NCBI RefSeq assembly: GCF_014805685.1
Contig: NC_060886.1
Coordinates: forward strand, 25,302,608 to 25,366,607
Length of the DNA: 64,000 nucleotides
Source of the DNA: Silurus meridionalis
Lineage: Eukaryota > Chordata > Actinopteri > Siluriformes > Siluridae
Direction: 5' to 3'
The notes under the pieces are model-generated. The model had not been told where the DNA came from. It saw only the letters and a program-made list of their open reading frames with translations, and searched no databases. Both the position numbers and the translations under genes were made by a program. Shown here in pieces: positions 32,311 to 46,164 of the stretch (positions are counted from its first letter, which is position 1; each line of letters starts with the position of its first letter).

Positions 32311-34519
32311 AATATTTTCTTTTTAGATTTACTTGAATACTGTGTAGTTTACCTCGGCTTCAACTTGAAGGAATAGTATTAATAATGCAAGTTGCACACC
32401 TTTTCTATTTATTTGTTTAAATATTATTTATGCAAGTTGCCTTTGCCTGCTGTTCAGTTGTTAAAGAAGTCTAACCTTTGCAGTTATGGGGGAAGGGGAT
32501 TGTTTACATTGTGTGTCTGCCAGCTCGTTTACAAAATATTTGTTTTTTTGTTTTTAAGTTGTTTGGGAAATTTGCACAATAAAAAGGTTCTGTCACGCAT
32601 TCTCATTCCTTCACTTCATTAGAATCGTGAGCGCCACCTCTTTTTAAACACCATCATTTTGTGGGGCCTTGCAAACCTGTAATAACAGTGTGAAACGTTT
32701 CTACAATATTCACTCATCATGACAGTAAAATAGGACATTTGAAGTCAATACTGCAGTATTTCCTCTTTCAATCAGTAGAAAATGGGGCTAATACCTGGTC
32801 AAGTCTGAACAAAAATATAATCACATACCGTGAAACCGATGTTGTTTAGAAAAATACCCCGATATAGATTTTTGGTTGTATCGTCCAGTACTAAGCCGAT
32901 TCCTCTTAAGACGAACTCTATATTTACTCCAAACTCACTTGTAAGAGAAGTGAAATGGTATTTGTTGCTATTCGTGGTCAAATGTGAACAGATGGAATTG
33001 TTGGAAACTGGTTGAAAAAAAAAAAAAATCTAAATTCTTAGGTTTTGCTTTGAAAGTTTTGAAGCTGAATTTCAGTTGTTGGTCTTCCAAACAAAGTCCT
33101 TCACCCTCAACTGCCCTGCTGCACACTTGTGTCCCACCCTGCCTGGCTGAAGAAGTGTAAATGTCATTTATAACGTCATACGTGCCACCGTGCTATTTTC
33201 AGGTTTGCACAACATCAATCTGCGAAAAAAAGGAGGGCTTGTGTGTGTAGGTTGTATTTTAACTGGTGTCTGAAGCAATATCTTGTATTTTGTGCTCACG
33301 CAGATTATTTTTCCTTTTCTGTGAAATTATCCTTCGCATCAGCGCTTTCTAACATGAAAGGAACTTGTGTGTGTGTGTGAGAGAATGTTAATAGCAATAC
33401 TGTTTGATGAAAGTGTTTTCATAGAGTCAGTATGTATACATTTTCATATATTGTTTGTGTGCTTTTTTTATTTAATGATCTGTGCGTGTGTGTGCGCGCG
33501 TGTGTGTGTTTTAGAAGGAAAAATGTGTAGTGGTGTTCCTTTGGGGCTGTGTAGTAATTAACATGTCTCATTAATTATAATGAAAAAGGCTTCATTACTT
33601 CACAGTACTCTGCGGTTTGATATCAGTATTTCTTCCTGTTTTTCTTTCCCTTTCTGAGAGCGCAGGAGTGTTTAGACGCACAGTGTTTTAGCTCCCAGCA
33701 CGGTTTTTGTTATCTAATCTTCCATTGTGTTCATTTATCTCAATACGAACTCTGAAATGTTCTGCCCGTGCTGAATGCATTGTGACCTGTACAGTGCCTT
33801 GGACAAAGCGTGTGGTCACGTGACCGCTCTGAAAGCCTACAAGCAAATATGTATGTATTTATGAATATTTCCAAACCAGCATATCGATAGAGTGTGGTTG
33901 GGACGGGTGATATGACAAAAAATATCTACATCATGATCCTTAAAGGTGCTTTATTAATATGTGATCATATAATATGTATTTTTCAGAATAGAATAGTTCT
34001 GTAGTACATGGCTTGAACATAACATCTTGTAGTATTTTACTAAATAGAAAAATATGTTTTTTTTCAGTATTTAAATGTAATATTTGTGGAATAGATTTGT
34101 TGGTTTGTTTGTGTTAGACATCTGTTCTGCAGAAAACCTTACACGTACAGTATCATTAAAACCAGAGAATATCATTTCCAAACATTACTCAGGAGAAATC
34201 CAATGTGAGGTTTTTAATATTTTTGCATTAATTCTTTTACAGTCCATTAAGTGGCTCAATAATAAGAATTATTATAATTTTTTTAATGGAACAATTTAAG
34301 TAAGAGGTTAAAGTAATCTAAGAATCTCTTGTTGTAAATATTCTTTAATGGCGGCATCATGTGGCTGTCTTGATGTGTTTTCTAAAACAGTGCAGCTTAG
34401 CTTGGAGCGAGGCAGTTCTGGGCAAATGTCCACAGATTGAGACTGAGCCTTCGACCACTGTACTTTTTTTCAAATGTATGGTTAGTAAAGTAGAACTGAT
34501 TTAAAAATCGGATTTTTCC
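32311..34519. other. Non-coding stretch
   Basis: AT-rich, with a short GT/GC tract at 33482-33509 and poly-A at 33016-33029. No gene or confidently named element. Confidence 0.4.
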
Positions 34520-34520
34520 A

Positions 34521-35846
34521 GCCCTATGTGCTTCTTCCCCAAAGTGTTACCACAGAGTTATCTTTGGATGCAGTAGAATGAGATTTTCCTTTCACTTGAA
34601 CTAGGAGACCCGATTCTGTTCCACCATGGCAATGCCCCTGTGCACAAAGCCAGCTACATGGAAATTACGATTATTTTGACAACTGATTAATCGGCCGATT
34701 ATTTGTTTTTCGATTAATCCAAACTGTATTGTTTTTAATGGTATTGCAGATGGCAAAATGACAACTATGCTTAAAAAATCAATATAAAATATAATGCAAC
34801 ATTGTTTTGACTTTTTGTTCAGTTGTGCAGATATAAACATGTAGAATATATAATTACATTTTGTAAAATAATTAAATGATATGTGCATAAACTAAATATA
34901 CAAACACCGAAAACAAGCATCTGAACGCAGTAAAGCCGCAGTAAATCACATTCCAAAACAGATAAGTTACTGTTGTAATAGACACGTGCTAAAAAAGAGA
35001 ACGAAACGGAGAAATGCAGCAAGTTATCTTGATTAAAAAAGGGAAAAATGTGCATTGGTGTACAGATGCATAAACATTCGCTGAAAAGCACAACAGTGAG
35101 TAAAAATATGATCGTTTACTGCCGCTGTTATTTGCCGCTTTCGGATTTATTGTTTGTTCGCACCGTTTTAATAGAATCCTTCACGATGCCGCGAGCGAGA
35201 TGATCGGGCAACCCGATGCTCGCGAGCCACGAGTTTACACAATAGCACTTTATTACATTACACCATTTTCACATGATGAGGATTTTACAGTTTTTACTCA
35301 CAGTGCTGATGTTTCTCCTTCATCCCTGACTTGGGATGCTGTAGGTTGACCCTGAACTCTACCTCATTTCCCAAGCGGCCGTGTTCTCTTACCGTCACGC
35401 TAAACCAAAACTTGAGCCGCCCAACTAATCGATAACAGCATTCGTGGACAATAAATTTCATTATTGATTGTATTGATTTTATCGACTAGTTGTTGCAGCC
35501 CTAATGAAAATACCATTTACTTGGTTTGGAGAGGAAGATCTTAAGTGGTCAGCTATAGAGCTCTGACCTTAATCTTATTGACCACCTTTGGGATGAATGT
35601 GAATGCTGACTGCACCCCAGGTCTCCTCACCTCACCTACATCAGTACCTGACCTTACTAACGTTCTTGTTGATGAATGACCTCACGTCTCCACAAGCACA
35701 ATCCAAAATCTTGTGGAACATCTTCCAAGAAGAGCGGCGCTTAGTAATAACAGCAAAAAAAAGAACTCAATCTGCAAACCCAAATTAGCATGAAGGATGG
35801 TCAGGTGTCTTATGGTCAGGTGTCCATAAACCTTTGTCCATATATT
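34521..35846. mobile_element. Tc1 family A copy split by a hAT-type insertion
   Basis: The left half (34521-34661) contains CTTCTTCCCCAAAGTG, GGATGCAGTAGAATGAGATT and CATGGCAATGCCCCTGTGCA. The right half (35504-35846) resumes exactly where family A should continue: TTGGTTTGGAGAGGAAGATC, CTATAGAGCTCTGACC and CAGGTGTCCATAAACCTTTG. The two halves together match the copy at 24290. Confidence 0.8.
34662..35503. mobile_element. hAT-type non-autonomous element nested in Tc1
   Basis: Left end ACGATTATTTTGACAACTGA then TTAATCGGCCGATTATTTG; right end TCGACTAGTTGTTGCAGCCC. These are the diagnostic ends of a common fish hAT miniature (GGGCTGCAACTAACGATTAT). The first bases of the left terminus are missing or altered. 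Sequences at the borders (CATGGAAA, AATGAAAA) could be a degenerate 8-bp duplication. Confidence 0.7.
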
Positions 35847-37355
35847 AACTAAAAACCCAAGGAATATGTCTTGCACTGACTTCCTAATCTAGTGGAAGTG
35901 TTGTGTTGTTCGGAGCCTGGTTTGTACTTGATGGATGATCTTGTATACAGGTGCTGAAGCTGCAGTGACACAAGCGGCCTTGCTCCATCTCTTATGTATA
36001 CCCAGAAGACTTGAACACAACATTCACTAGATGGCAGGTCAGAGGCAAAACAGTTACACAGAGCAAACCATTACGCTGCTGTCTTAATAATTGTCACTAG
36101 CCTGTTCTCCCACCGAAAACCCTGAGCTTGCATTGTGTAAGTATCTTGAAAATTTGGACTGGTACACAAAACCGCTTTTGGTGGCTTCAGGATGAGAAAT
36201 TCAGCAGAAATTGTGACTTGTGGAATAGACAGGTTTTGGATGGTGCGTTTCTCTCACGGCCCTATTTATGAATCAGTGGTCCTGACCCCCTTTAGGTTGG
36301 GAACCCCTAAATCATATGTAGGTCTGAAGAGACAATTCTGCTTTGAAATCCCTGAAATTCAGCTTTATTTGAGCTGTTTTGCCTTTGATTATAGTAAAAA
36401 CATGACAGAGCGTTTCAGTTAAACCCGAAAATCATGACATTGGATTGTTGTGTTTTTTTTTGGTAATGTAATGTGACCTAGTGGCCTACGTTAATACTGT
36501 AGATGTTATTCCACCATCAAGCTTTCAGTAACTGGCCAGATGCCACGCATCAATACGCAACACTATCCGCTTTTCTTGGCAAATGTCCCACTATAGACAA
36601 CCTCAGCAAAGCCGTTGAATATAGCATGCTTTTCGTGGAATGTGCTCCGATACGTGATCTCACTCCTGTTTATGTTTACATTCAGGGATGTATTTTTTTT
36701 TTAACCGCTCTGTTTACCACTCAGCTCCGTACATTACGGCAGCGCGAATCCAACCGCATGCTGTTGTTTATACGCTTCACAATGAAACTCGCAAATACAT
36801 CATTCAAGGTTACTTATAGAAGATTCAGGACGTGTGCAAACTAGAAATCATTGCTTATTTCTTCCCTGCGTTTTGGAAACATATATTTTTTTATGTTATT
36901 ATATAACCCTAACCCTAACCCAGCTGATTTTTCTGTCAATTCAGTGTGGCGTACCGTGTGTGTGTGTGGTATGAGTTCTCCTCGTGGTACACATCATGCC
37001 CTCTGCTTACATCGTAGGAATGTGACTAGCAGTGAAGGGCAGCCAAAAAAAAGGACAGAGACGTCTTTATTGGATTTTAGTTTCGCAATATTTCTCCCCA
37101 TTTTCTGTGTCCGTAAACTTTTTTGTAAGCGGAACATTGGAGCCTTATCCATGGTGCAAATGAGACCTTTTTCTTTCTTCTCTGTTTTCAAGAACTGCCA
37201 AGAACAAATTATTTTTATACTAATTATAAATAATAGCTGTACTACTCAACTCCATTTTTTTTTTTATGCATTTAATGCACCAATTTAGTGCATTGTGTCT
37301 CATCTTTGTCATGCTATTGTTAGTCCTATTTTTTTTTTCTCCTCCCCAAAAACAG

Positions 37356-37412
<57 letters not shown>

Positions 37413-38775
37413 TGCATATAAAAGCGCAAATCCTTTTATTGAAGATGGGATTTAAGCGTAAAAGAAGTACGACCCGCACTCGTGCTCGTCTCTTTTGTTG
37501 TTCCGGATCACTGTGATTGTTCAGCCGTGTGCTGAGGCCAGCTTAGCTCTAACAGGAACTGACAAGAGTTGAATAGTTCAGCAGTTCTTTGCATCCTCCA
37601 CTTTTCATACTCTAGTTTCTGGGCACTTGCAACATTATAACGAAAAACAGCAAGGAAGAGCCACATATTCACTGTGTAGCGTTGTCTTTAGATGGAGCAG
37701 ATTTGATCAGACAGATTATTAAAGGAGCCTTACAGTTATTGTTGTTTAAGATTTATAAGGTCATATCTATTCATTCATGTTTAATGGTTCAGCAGATCTA
37801 CAAGAAATGCATCCCTGATGTCTCCTTTGACTTTTTATATTTTTTTGAGAAAAGCGGTCATTTCTTTGACTTAGTTTTGGGACGATCAATAACAGTATCA
37901 GCAATCATTAATAAACATCATTGTTGTGAAATTTGTCAGTTTGGTTGCTGACTTGTTAATTCAAAAACATGACCAGTGGTTAACATAAACAGAAAACAAC
38001 ACTATGCAAGAGTTTGGTAAATACACTGTACTTACTTTTGTGTGTATATATAGTGTATTTCTGCTATACTAACACAGAGCACATGCATAATTTATATGAT
38101 TCTATTTCATAACAAGTTACAGCGAATAACTTTAGTGTCTATTTAAAGTACAGACTTGACTGTTATTAGTGACTCACAGCTACACCGCATTTGTGTCCAG
38201 GTTCTGTTTGTTTTGGGGGTGGGGCGGGTGCGGTGAAACCATATTGCACTGACAGTTAAGCATTTACGATTTGTTGCTTATGGCCTTTTGGCTTTTGTGG
38301 CTTGAAACGTCTCATACTCAAGGTTTTTTGTGGGTTTTTTTCTTTTCTTGAGGGTAACCACAAGTAGTGGAGTGCACAAATTCTTTCTGGTGTATGCAAT
38401 ATATTCCCTTAGTGACATTTCTGGGAAACCTTTCTGCCATAAATAAGCATTTTAAAGAAATAAGTACTGAGACAAAGACAATTACCTGTGTGAGCTTTAC
38501 AGTGTTTCTCCAGCAATAGATTTTTATAAAGGTTAATCATGCAGCCTCTAAAACAAATGTTTCGAGGGAAGAAATGGTCTGTAATCAGCAAATTAAAATG
38601 TCACTATGGTCCAGCTATTGTCGATTATTCATTCGGGAAACCTTTTTAAATTTTCCCAAGTCTACTGCACGGCTAAAATGCTTACCACTGCCACATCACA
38701 ATGTTTTTTGCCAAGTGCGGGCTTGTGTGCATAATTTATTTTTTTTCCCATTTGTTCAGTAAGAACAAGGAAATA
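35847..38775. other. Non-coding stretch
   Basis: Contains a 113-codon plus-strand frame at 36503-36844 and a 145-codon one at 36851-37288 with no recognised domain, and a 17-base AACCCT run at 36905-36921. No supported exon. Confidence 0.4.
37359..37408. repeat. (TG)n microsatellite
   Basis: 25 TG units followed by CGCG. Confidence 0.98.
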
Positions 38776-39000
38776 CACTGTATGGCCATGACAGCCTTCT
38801 CCAAACTGTTGCCACAAAGCAACCAGTTGTACAGTATATCTTTGTATGAATTATAAAGACTTAAACCTGAAAGATCTCAAATGGCCTCACAGAGTACTGA
38901 CCTCAGCTCCACTGAACACTTATGGAATTAACTGGAACACTGATTGCATCCCAGACGTCTAGCATAAAAGATGGAGGCTTTGGAATATTAATTAGAAGAT
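38776..39000. mobile_element. Tc1 family A fragment
   Basis: Starts CACTGTATGGCC after TA, then CTTCTCCAAACTGTTGCCAC, TACTGACCTCAGCTCCACTG and AACACTTATGGAATTAACTG. Right end lost. Confidence 0.7.
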
Positions 39001-42000
39001 CATTAAGCTTAAAGAAAAGTGGGTTTGGTCATTGGTTTTGTATTTCCTGCTTTATCTTTATATTTTGACAGGCCCCCTTATCTCATCTGATCGGGTGAGG
39101 GTTAAGGGCTCAAGCAGTTGCAAATTGATGGACCCGGTATTTGACCTGTGATTCTGGTTGGTTGATGATTGTAAAATGTCAGACGTTGGAATTCAGAATT
39201 GTGTCTGTGGGTAAAAAACAAAACAAAAAAAACACCATTTTAAAAAAAAAAAAAAAAAAAATTATTATTCATTTGTGGAAGTTTTTTTTTAACCACATTT
39301 TGTGTCTTCATAAGACCATGGTGGTGATTGAAGAGTGGAGGATGGAGCCATGTTTACATCGTGGGAAAACAAAAATCTCGTTAGACTGATGTTGAATGTT
39401 TAAATCATGTATATTTTATTACACAATCATATACATTCAGAGAGTTGAGAAATTCTGATTACTATCTATTACCTTGTACGGATGTTTTAAATTTTTAATT
39501 TTATTTATTTAATTTATTTTTACTTTTCCTGTCTAGGATTTATGACTGACTTGAACATACGCGGTGTGTATCCCCCCCCCCCACGTCGCTGCTGTCTGCG
39601 TTTGCACATGCATGTTTTTGAGAGGAGCTTTAGAAAGAAGTTTGGGCAGAGGGTGTGGAGCTGAAAGAACGACGGCTCAGCTAACAGCATGTGTCCATTT
39701 ACAAGTTTATAGCACCCCATCCTATTTATTTAAAAGATGAGAACAGTCAGAAAATGCAACGGAATGCGGCTCAGCGTGCAGCGGCGAAGCTTCAGCGAGG
39801 TTTAACTCCATGCAAACGAGTCTGCGTGTTCACTCACCGGTGTTCATCACGAGAGAAGGCCCATTGACATTACAAAAATAAAAACTAAACGCAATTTTGA
39901 GCCTCTGGGACTTTTCCCCCTGTCAGACACAGGATTCAAATCTACTAATGCTTCAGTTTTAATTGTTCTTTATTTAAAATGTAAAACTCGTGATTGTGCT
40001 GCAGCTTCTCAATGAGCAGAGACTTTGTTTCTTTCATCAGCCGGCAGGATGTAGCCGAGAAGCACAAAATCTTGTCGGTGTTTTTTGGCGATTACTCACA
40101 AAAGAGTTTTGTTCACCACTGAGACATCCTGCAGCACTGGTGAAGCACAGCACACTGGCACAAACTCGACCGCTAGTTACAACCGCAGCGGATGTTTAAA
40201 AAAAAAGTGCTTTATTATAGATTGTAAGTAACTATAATGTATGTATGGCAGAATGGCTTGCCAGCGTCTGGGTTAGTTCTCTGCTTACTGCACCAGGGGA
40301 CAGCAAGTAATGACGGTTCCTCTTCAGTTCAGGCACAATGAGCGAGTGGTTTTCATACACCAGTAAGTATCAGATTTATAGCTGGGGAAATCTAATTGTT
40401 CTACTGGTTCTGCATTACAGAACATTCAATCCTAGTTTTCAGGGGATGCACTATGACGTGAAATGTGGTTGCTGTTTAATTTGCTCCACGGCTTGATGAT
40501 TTAGGTAGGACCGCCCTGACCGAATCTCTCAATCCCATCTCAGTAACTCCATGACGAAATTCTGCAACGGACCACCAGTGGTGTCACTCAGCCTCTCAGG
40601 ACACGCATGAAATTCCCGCAGGGTTTCCTTACGCTATCAAGTGGCTCGAAACCACACAAGTCAAAATATGCTGATCTCTCCGCTTCCTTTTCCTCCTCCT
40701 TACCAGTGTGTCAAATCACAGCACAAAATCGCTTCACCCGTGCTGTTTGCTTTATGCCGCTGCTCCTACCTCAAACAGCCTGTTGCGTCTCGCTGTGGCA
40801 GTTAGTCAGCTTTAATAAGCGTAGCTTCAGTTTCTGGAGAATCTGTCCATTCTCCTAGAGGAGCAGAAAAAAGGGAGATGTCAACAGTGCAAAAAAAAAA
40901 AGAGTTGCAGAGTTTAAACAGCCATTCATAATGTATGTCTGAACTCTGTGTTGAACCTGAACATCCCTCCCCCTCCCCGCTCCACTTGTCTAGAATAAGT
41001 GTGATGGAAAACACAGTTTCATGCAGTGTTTAGACGAGCTGTGCTTACATTCGGAGTGCATTCACCACTGCATAGACTGTCCTCGGTGCTGTCCACATAC
41101 TAATACTGCGATGTGCATTTGAATTTTAATGTGTGAAATGAGCTCAAATATTTCACTTGGAGTAGATTTCCAGTTTAAACGCAGTCGTTTCTAGAAAACC
41201 TCCCGGAGCCTTTCAACTTTTCTCCTGTTCAGTTCTGTTCCTTTATGCCTTCAGGGCACTAGCCAGAGTTCACATACTCGCACCCCAAACTGATTTCTGA
41301 AACGTCTCGCAGGCCTGCCCCATCTAGGACAGATTGTTCTTTTCTGCATTGCTGTCATCTCTTGCTTCCTTTTTATTCCATTTGAACTTTTTTTTCTCCC
41401 CGTAAGATGAGGGTGTCATGGCATGTCCATCATCTTGTTTTTTCTCTGCCCTCATCATTCCGTCTTTAGCCACTGAGGCAGGAGGCGTCAGAACCACCAC
41501 GTGCTTGGACTACAAAATCGAGCGCATTACAGCCAAGCAAGTTGAGCAGAGTACCAGCAGCATCACATGCAGAAGAGTTTCCTCATGTGGGTGCGAATAC
41601 GCAGATCATACACGCACACTCCCTCGACGAGAGCGTCACATGTGGCGTCTGCTCATGCAGTAGAGCTGAGGTTTTAGTAAACTCCTTGCATGAATTCATT
41701 TTTCTTCCCAATTAAGGACGTCCATATGGTTGCCAGTACTGTGTTTTCTCCCACAGCTTCCTCTAACAAACATTCTCTACCACCAGCATCAACCCTACAT
41801 AGAATTCTTCTTCTTGTTTACACCCGCTTACTCACAACTGTTTCAGTTTGCCACGGTTTAGTGTTGCTCAACTTTGCTTTCATGTGTGAGTTCTTGAAGA
41901 AAGGGTCGAAGAAGGGAAATAATTGAGGAGAGTGTTTTCTTTTTTTTTTTGCTGCATAGCCATCTCCAAGACTAAATCTGGAACAGGATGGTTAACAACA

Positions 42001-42440
42001 CTCATAAGTGTGAGGGTCAGATAACCACAAACCTTTTTGCCCATATCATTCACTAGGATGAATCGATTAAGTGGGATAACCTACTTGTAGTGAAGGAGAA
42101 ATATGTGGATAGATATAACCTGATTAATAACCTACATATTATGATGGATAAACAAATGATTAATCAATTGGTGGGTAAAGAAACAATATACAGTAATGAA
42201 TGAATAAATATCTGCCTCCACAGATGCAAATTCTGCTACATGTTTGTGTAGACTGCTTATTTGATTTCTGTTTGTGGGTACATGCATGTGTGCATACAAA
42301 TTTTCATGCGTGATTAATAAATCTGTGGCTGGTGATAAGAAAGAGAAATACCTGTAGCCGGGCTTGTGAATAATTAAGTCTTATTCTTCCCTGTTGCTTT
42401 TGTATTGTGGTTGTTGTGTCACCAAATTTCCTCTTCGTAA
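39001..42440. other. Non-coding stretch
   Basis: Poly-A at 39241-39260. A Tc1 family A end is present at 41969-42048 (ACTAAATCTGGAACAGGATG, AACCTTTTTGCCCATAT). No gene recognised; open frames at 40607 and 41418 lack domain or splice support. Confidence 0.4.
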
Positions 42441-43250
42441 AGACTCTGCTGTACTCTACTCCACTCCACTCTAATCTACTCTATTATACTCTACTATATT
42501 CTACAGTTCTGTAATCCACTTTACTATACTCTACTCCACACTTATTTTATTCTATTCTATTCTATTCCACTCTAATCTACTCTATTATACTCTACTATAT
42601 TCTGCTGTTCTGTAATCCACTTTACTTTACTCTACTTCACACTTCTATTCTATTCTATTCCACTCTAATCTACTATATTCTTTTCTATTCTATTGTATCT
42701 TATTCTATTCCACTCTATTCTATTCTATTCCATTCCACTCTACTCTTCGATGTTCCATATCACTCTATTCTACTTTACTATTTTCTATTCCACTCCACAT
42801 TACTCTATTCCAGTTTACTCTATATTCCACTATATTCTATTCTATTCTATTCTATTCTATTCTATTCTATTCTATTCTATTCTATTCCACTCTTCTATAT
42901 TCTTTTCTATTCTATTCCATTGTATTGTATTCTACTCTACTATTTTCTATTCCACTCTACACTACTCTATTACAGTCTACTCTATTCCATTCCATTCTTT
43001 TCTATTATATTCCACTGTTCTCTATTCTATTTCATTTAATTTTACTTTACTTTATTATATTCCACTCTATTCTATTCTATTCTATTCTATTCTATTCCAC
43101 TTTACTATTCTCTATTCTATTCTACTCTATTCTACTTTCCTCTCCACTACTTTATTCTCTTCTATCCTCTTTACTTTGGTGTGTACTCCACTCTACTATA
43201 CTTTCCTCTTGTTGACTATACAAATTTTGTACTTTACCTAAATCTACTCT
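42441..43250. repeat. Pentanucleotide (TCTAT)n satellite with higher-order units
   Basis: About 800 bases of TTCTA/CTCTA pentamers with pure (TATTC)n runs at 42839-42886 and 43067-43097. The 42471-42545 block recurs at 42572-42646, a 101-base period, sharing CTAATCTACTCTATTATACT and GTAATCCACTTTACT. A 182-codon open frame across it is an artefact. Confidence 0.95.
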
Positions 43251-44522
43251 ACTTAAGAATAGGAAGTTGTACATATACTAACCTAGATATAATTTTTGTA
43301 TTTACTGCATTTCAAGTTTCTACAGATTGAAATGTAATGTATTATGTACTTTAAATGACCATCTGTTACCCATTTATCTGCATTAAAGTTAGTGTTTGTT
43401 TACTGCTCAGCTAGGTATTGATTAAAGGATATTACATCTATTATAGTGAGTCATGCAGTGTGTGCTGCCACCACACTGATATTTGTATTATCAGCATTGG
43501 AACAGAAGGTCTGATTGAGTCACTCTCCTAAAATACAGGCTCCATAGAGCTGGTCTAAAAGCAGCCGTGAGCCTCACGGACGCAATAAAATGCGCAGGTG
43601 ACCTTTTGTTTTCCGACCCCTAGCTTAAAGCATTGTGCTAATGGAGCCACAGGTAGCAAAGTGGTTTGGATATTTGCCATTTTCATCAAAAGCTAATTTC
43701 CTCTTTTTTTCCGCTCGACCTCTTGTACCTCGGTCCTGAGCAGGATTCCGCAGTTTGTTTACGTTTCATTTGTTTTCATGAACCTGTGCAAAGTAGGTTT
43801 GTTGCTCTAACTCTGGTCGTACAGGTATCGGATGCTTACACTGCACCCTTTTACTTGATTTAATCAGCTTCCCTTGTTCTTCACCAGAGCTGTGCAAGAT
43901 TAACATTGACTTTTAGGATTTTATCAGTTTTGCCTGTGCCTGTATGTGATTAAGTATCCTGTCTGACTCAGTACAGTTTGAATGAACAGTTGATTTTACT
44001 TACAGTTCCCACTTCAGATGAAATGATCCATCAAATTTAGTCCACTTTTAATATTAGATATATATTATAATATGATTAGACTGATGTAGGTACGTTATCT
44101 CTGGTCAGATTGGGCTTTTCACATGTACAATAAGACACGTCATATCCCCACAAAATACAAATAAAAAAGGTTCTGTTTTCCCATCACTGTTTAGTTCCAA
44201 ACAATTGAAACGCTGATATGTAAGTGTGAAATCTGTATCCTCTAGAAAGTTATGCAAATCATACTTTAGCTTCCTGATAGCCAGACAATGCAAATGTCTA
44301 TATATTTGCACATCAAACTTTATTATTTCAAGCAGGGGTTTATCAGACTTTTGTCAGCCTGGGACCTTTTTAACTGAAAAATTATTTCCACAAACCCTCT
44401 ATAAATGTCATTCAAACGTTGAAATATTAGACGACTTTTTATGGTTATATTACGGCTTGCTCATCAGGGACAAGCTTGCACTTATAAAGGACGTCTTATT
44501 CATTTTTATCACCACATTATCT
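43251..44522. other. Non-coding stretch
   Basis: No gene or element recognised. Confidence 0.45.
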
Positions 44523-44592
44523 GTGTAAAGCTGCTTTGAGACAATGTTCATTGTTAAAAGCGCTATACAAATAAAAATGAATTTAATTAATT
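44523..44592 (+). mobile_element. L2-type LINE 3' tail
   Basis: GTAAAGCTGCTTTGAGACAA then TTGTTAAAAGCGCTATACAA and ATAAAAATGAATTTAATTAA. Typical 3' end of fish L2-clade LINEs or the SINEs that use them. Confidence 0.65.
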
Positions 44593-44599
44593 TAAACTG

Positions 44600-45142
44600 T
44601 GTGCAAAAATATCTTGCCGATTTAATAGCCTGAAGAACTTTTACGCCCCACCCCCAGGCTGCAAAGTAGTAATGCATTCCCACAGCATCGCACTACCACC
44701 ACCATGTTTATGTTGTATTTGGTTATGTTGGGGGTCATCAGGGTGTTTTTCTCTCCTGGAGCCAAATTTAAGACAAGCCATTAAGTTTCTCTTAGTTACT
44801 AGTGGTTTTTTTGTGTTCTTCTGTGGATACCATTTTTGCTCAGTCTCTAATAAAGGAATGTTATACTCACCATTTTTGAGGTGAGCGAGGCCTGCACTTC
44901 TTTAGATGTTCGAGTTTCTCACATGTGGCAAGTCGTTCATGTGCTCTTGGAGGACTTTTGGTGGGATGAGTGCTTCTGGAAAGATTCACCACTGTTCCAA
45001 ATGTTCTCTATTTGAGTATAAAGGTTCCCACCGTGGGATCCCAGAGTCATAAAATAATTTATTTGCTGCAACCCCTCTCCAAACTGATATTTCAATTACT
45101 TATTTTCTCCTCTCCTCTGGAATTTCTTTTGACCATGACATA
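44600..45142 (-). mobile_element. Tc1-like transposon remnant
   Basis: Shares CAGCATCGCACTACCACCAC with the element at 53480 (ACCATCACACTACCACCATC there), and contains GAAAGATTCACCACTGTTCC and TTTCTTTTGACCATGACAT at the 3' side. Same Tc1 subfamily, minus orientation, strongly decayed. Confidence 0.6.
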
Positions 45143-46164
45143 TTATTATGGTGTATTTTGTGCTTACTCAGCTTGCCTTAGTTTATATAAAATTTAGTTT
45201 GGAGAATGGGAGAGAAGAAATCATGAAGGGGTAAGTACAGTGCAGCACTGCAACTGTGAGGTCTTTAGCTAAGCCGCACAGGCGTCACATTGAGAGCTGT
45301 GCGACTTAAAAGTATGGAAAATAGTGCAAGAAAGGCCTTTTAAGCTTCGCATGAACCCATGCTAGTGGCAGCATTCATGTTTGTTGTTATCTCAGGCATG
45401 AGTGTGAAGAGTGAGCGTTTGACTCCTGGCTTTGCCTGATTGTACGGAAAGATGAAAAGAAAAGCAGTTGTGACCTGGAACAAGTGTGTTGGATGGATTC
45501 TGCGTTTAGTTCCTCTCTCTCACCCTAAGCCAGGTGATAGTATTTGGGATTCTTAGTACAGCACTGGGAAATGGAGCTGTGAGTGTTTAACACGCTAAAC
45601 AGTTGTGTGTGAAAATGCACGTGTGCTAAGTAAACACCACCTGCCCAAACCAGCGTTTGATTGCTACCCTGCTGCATTGTTGAGATATGCCTCAGCTGCT
45701 TTTTTATTTATTTATTTTTTTTAACCTTCAATTATCTTGCAGATCTGAGCTCAGCAGCATGGAGGTGGTCACAGATCTCAAGCTGACCCCAAATGCATGC
45801 ACTCAAAAACGCAGAGTATTTAATAAACACTTCAGTCAAATCACCCAGTACAAAGGAACTTGTTCTGGTGCTCTGTCTTTTGTTTCTTCCTGTATGAAAT
45901 GTGCACTGGCTCACCGCATCTAGAAGAATTTAATTTTTCTTGGCTGACAGGAGTGATGCCTAATAAGGTTGTTCTGCTGTCATGGGTCCACCTCAAGCTG
46001 TGAGGTTGTGTTTTGAGATGCTGTTCTGCTCAACACGGCTGTAAAAAGTTGGTTCTTTGCATTACTAAATATCCTTCCAGTCCGATCAAACCAGTCAATC
46101 AAAACCATTCTGTTCAGCCATTTTACACCAGCAAGCTGCAAAATGTGTTTTTGTCTGTTTGTTT
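45143..46164. other. Non-coding stretch
   Basis: A TTATCTTGCAG acceptor-like site at 45741 precedes an open plus-strand frame to 45923, but no donor or domain supports an exon. Confidence 0.35.

Noticed and set aside
36905..36921. Interstitial telomere repeat AACCCTAACCCTAACCC.
   Set aside because: Under three units; too short to distinguish from chance.
36503..37288. Two consecutive plus-strand frames of 113 and 145 codons.
   Set aside because: Low-complexity, different frames, no domain and no consistent splice sites.
42693..43241. 182-codon open reading frame.
   Set aside because: It is the translation of a TTCTA pentamer array, giving only Tyr/Ser/Ile/Leu/Phe repeats.
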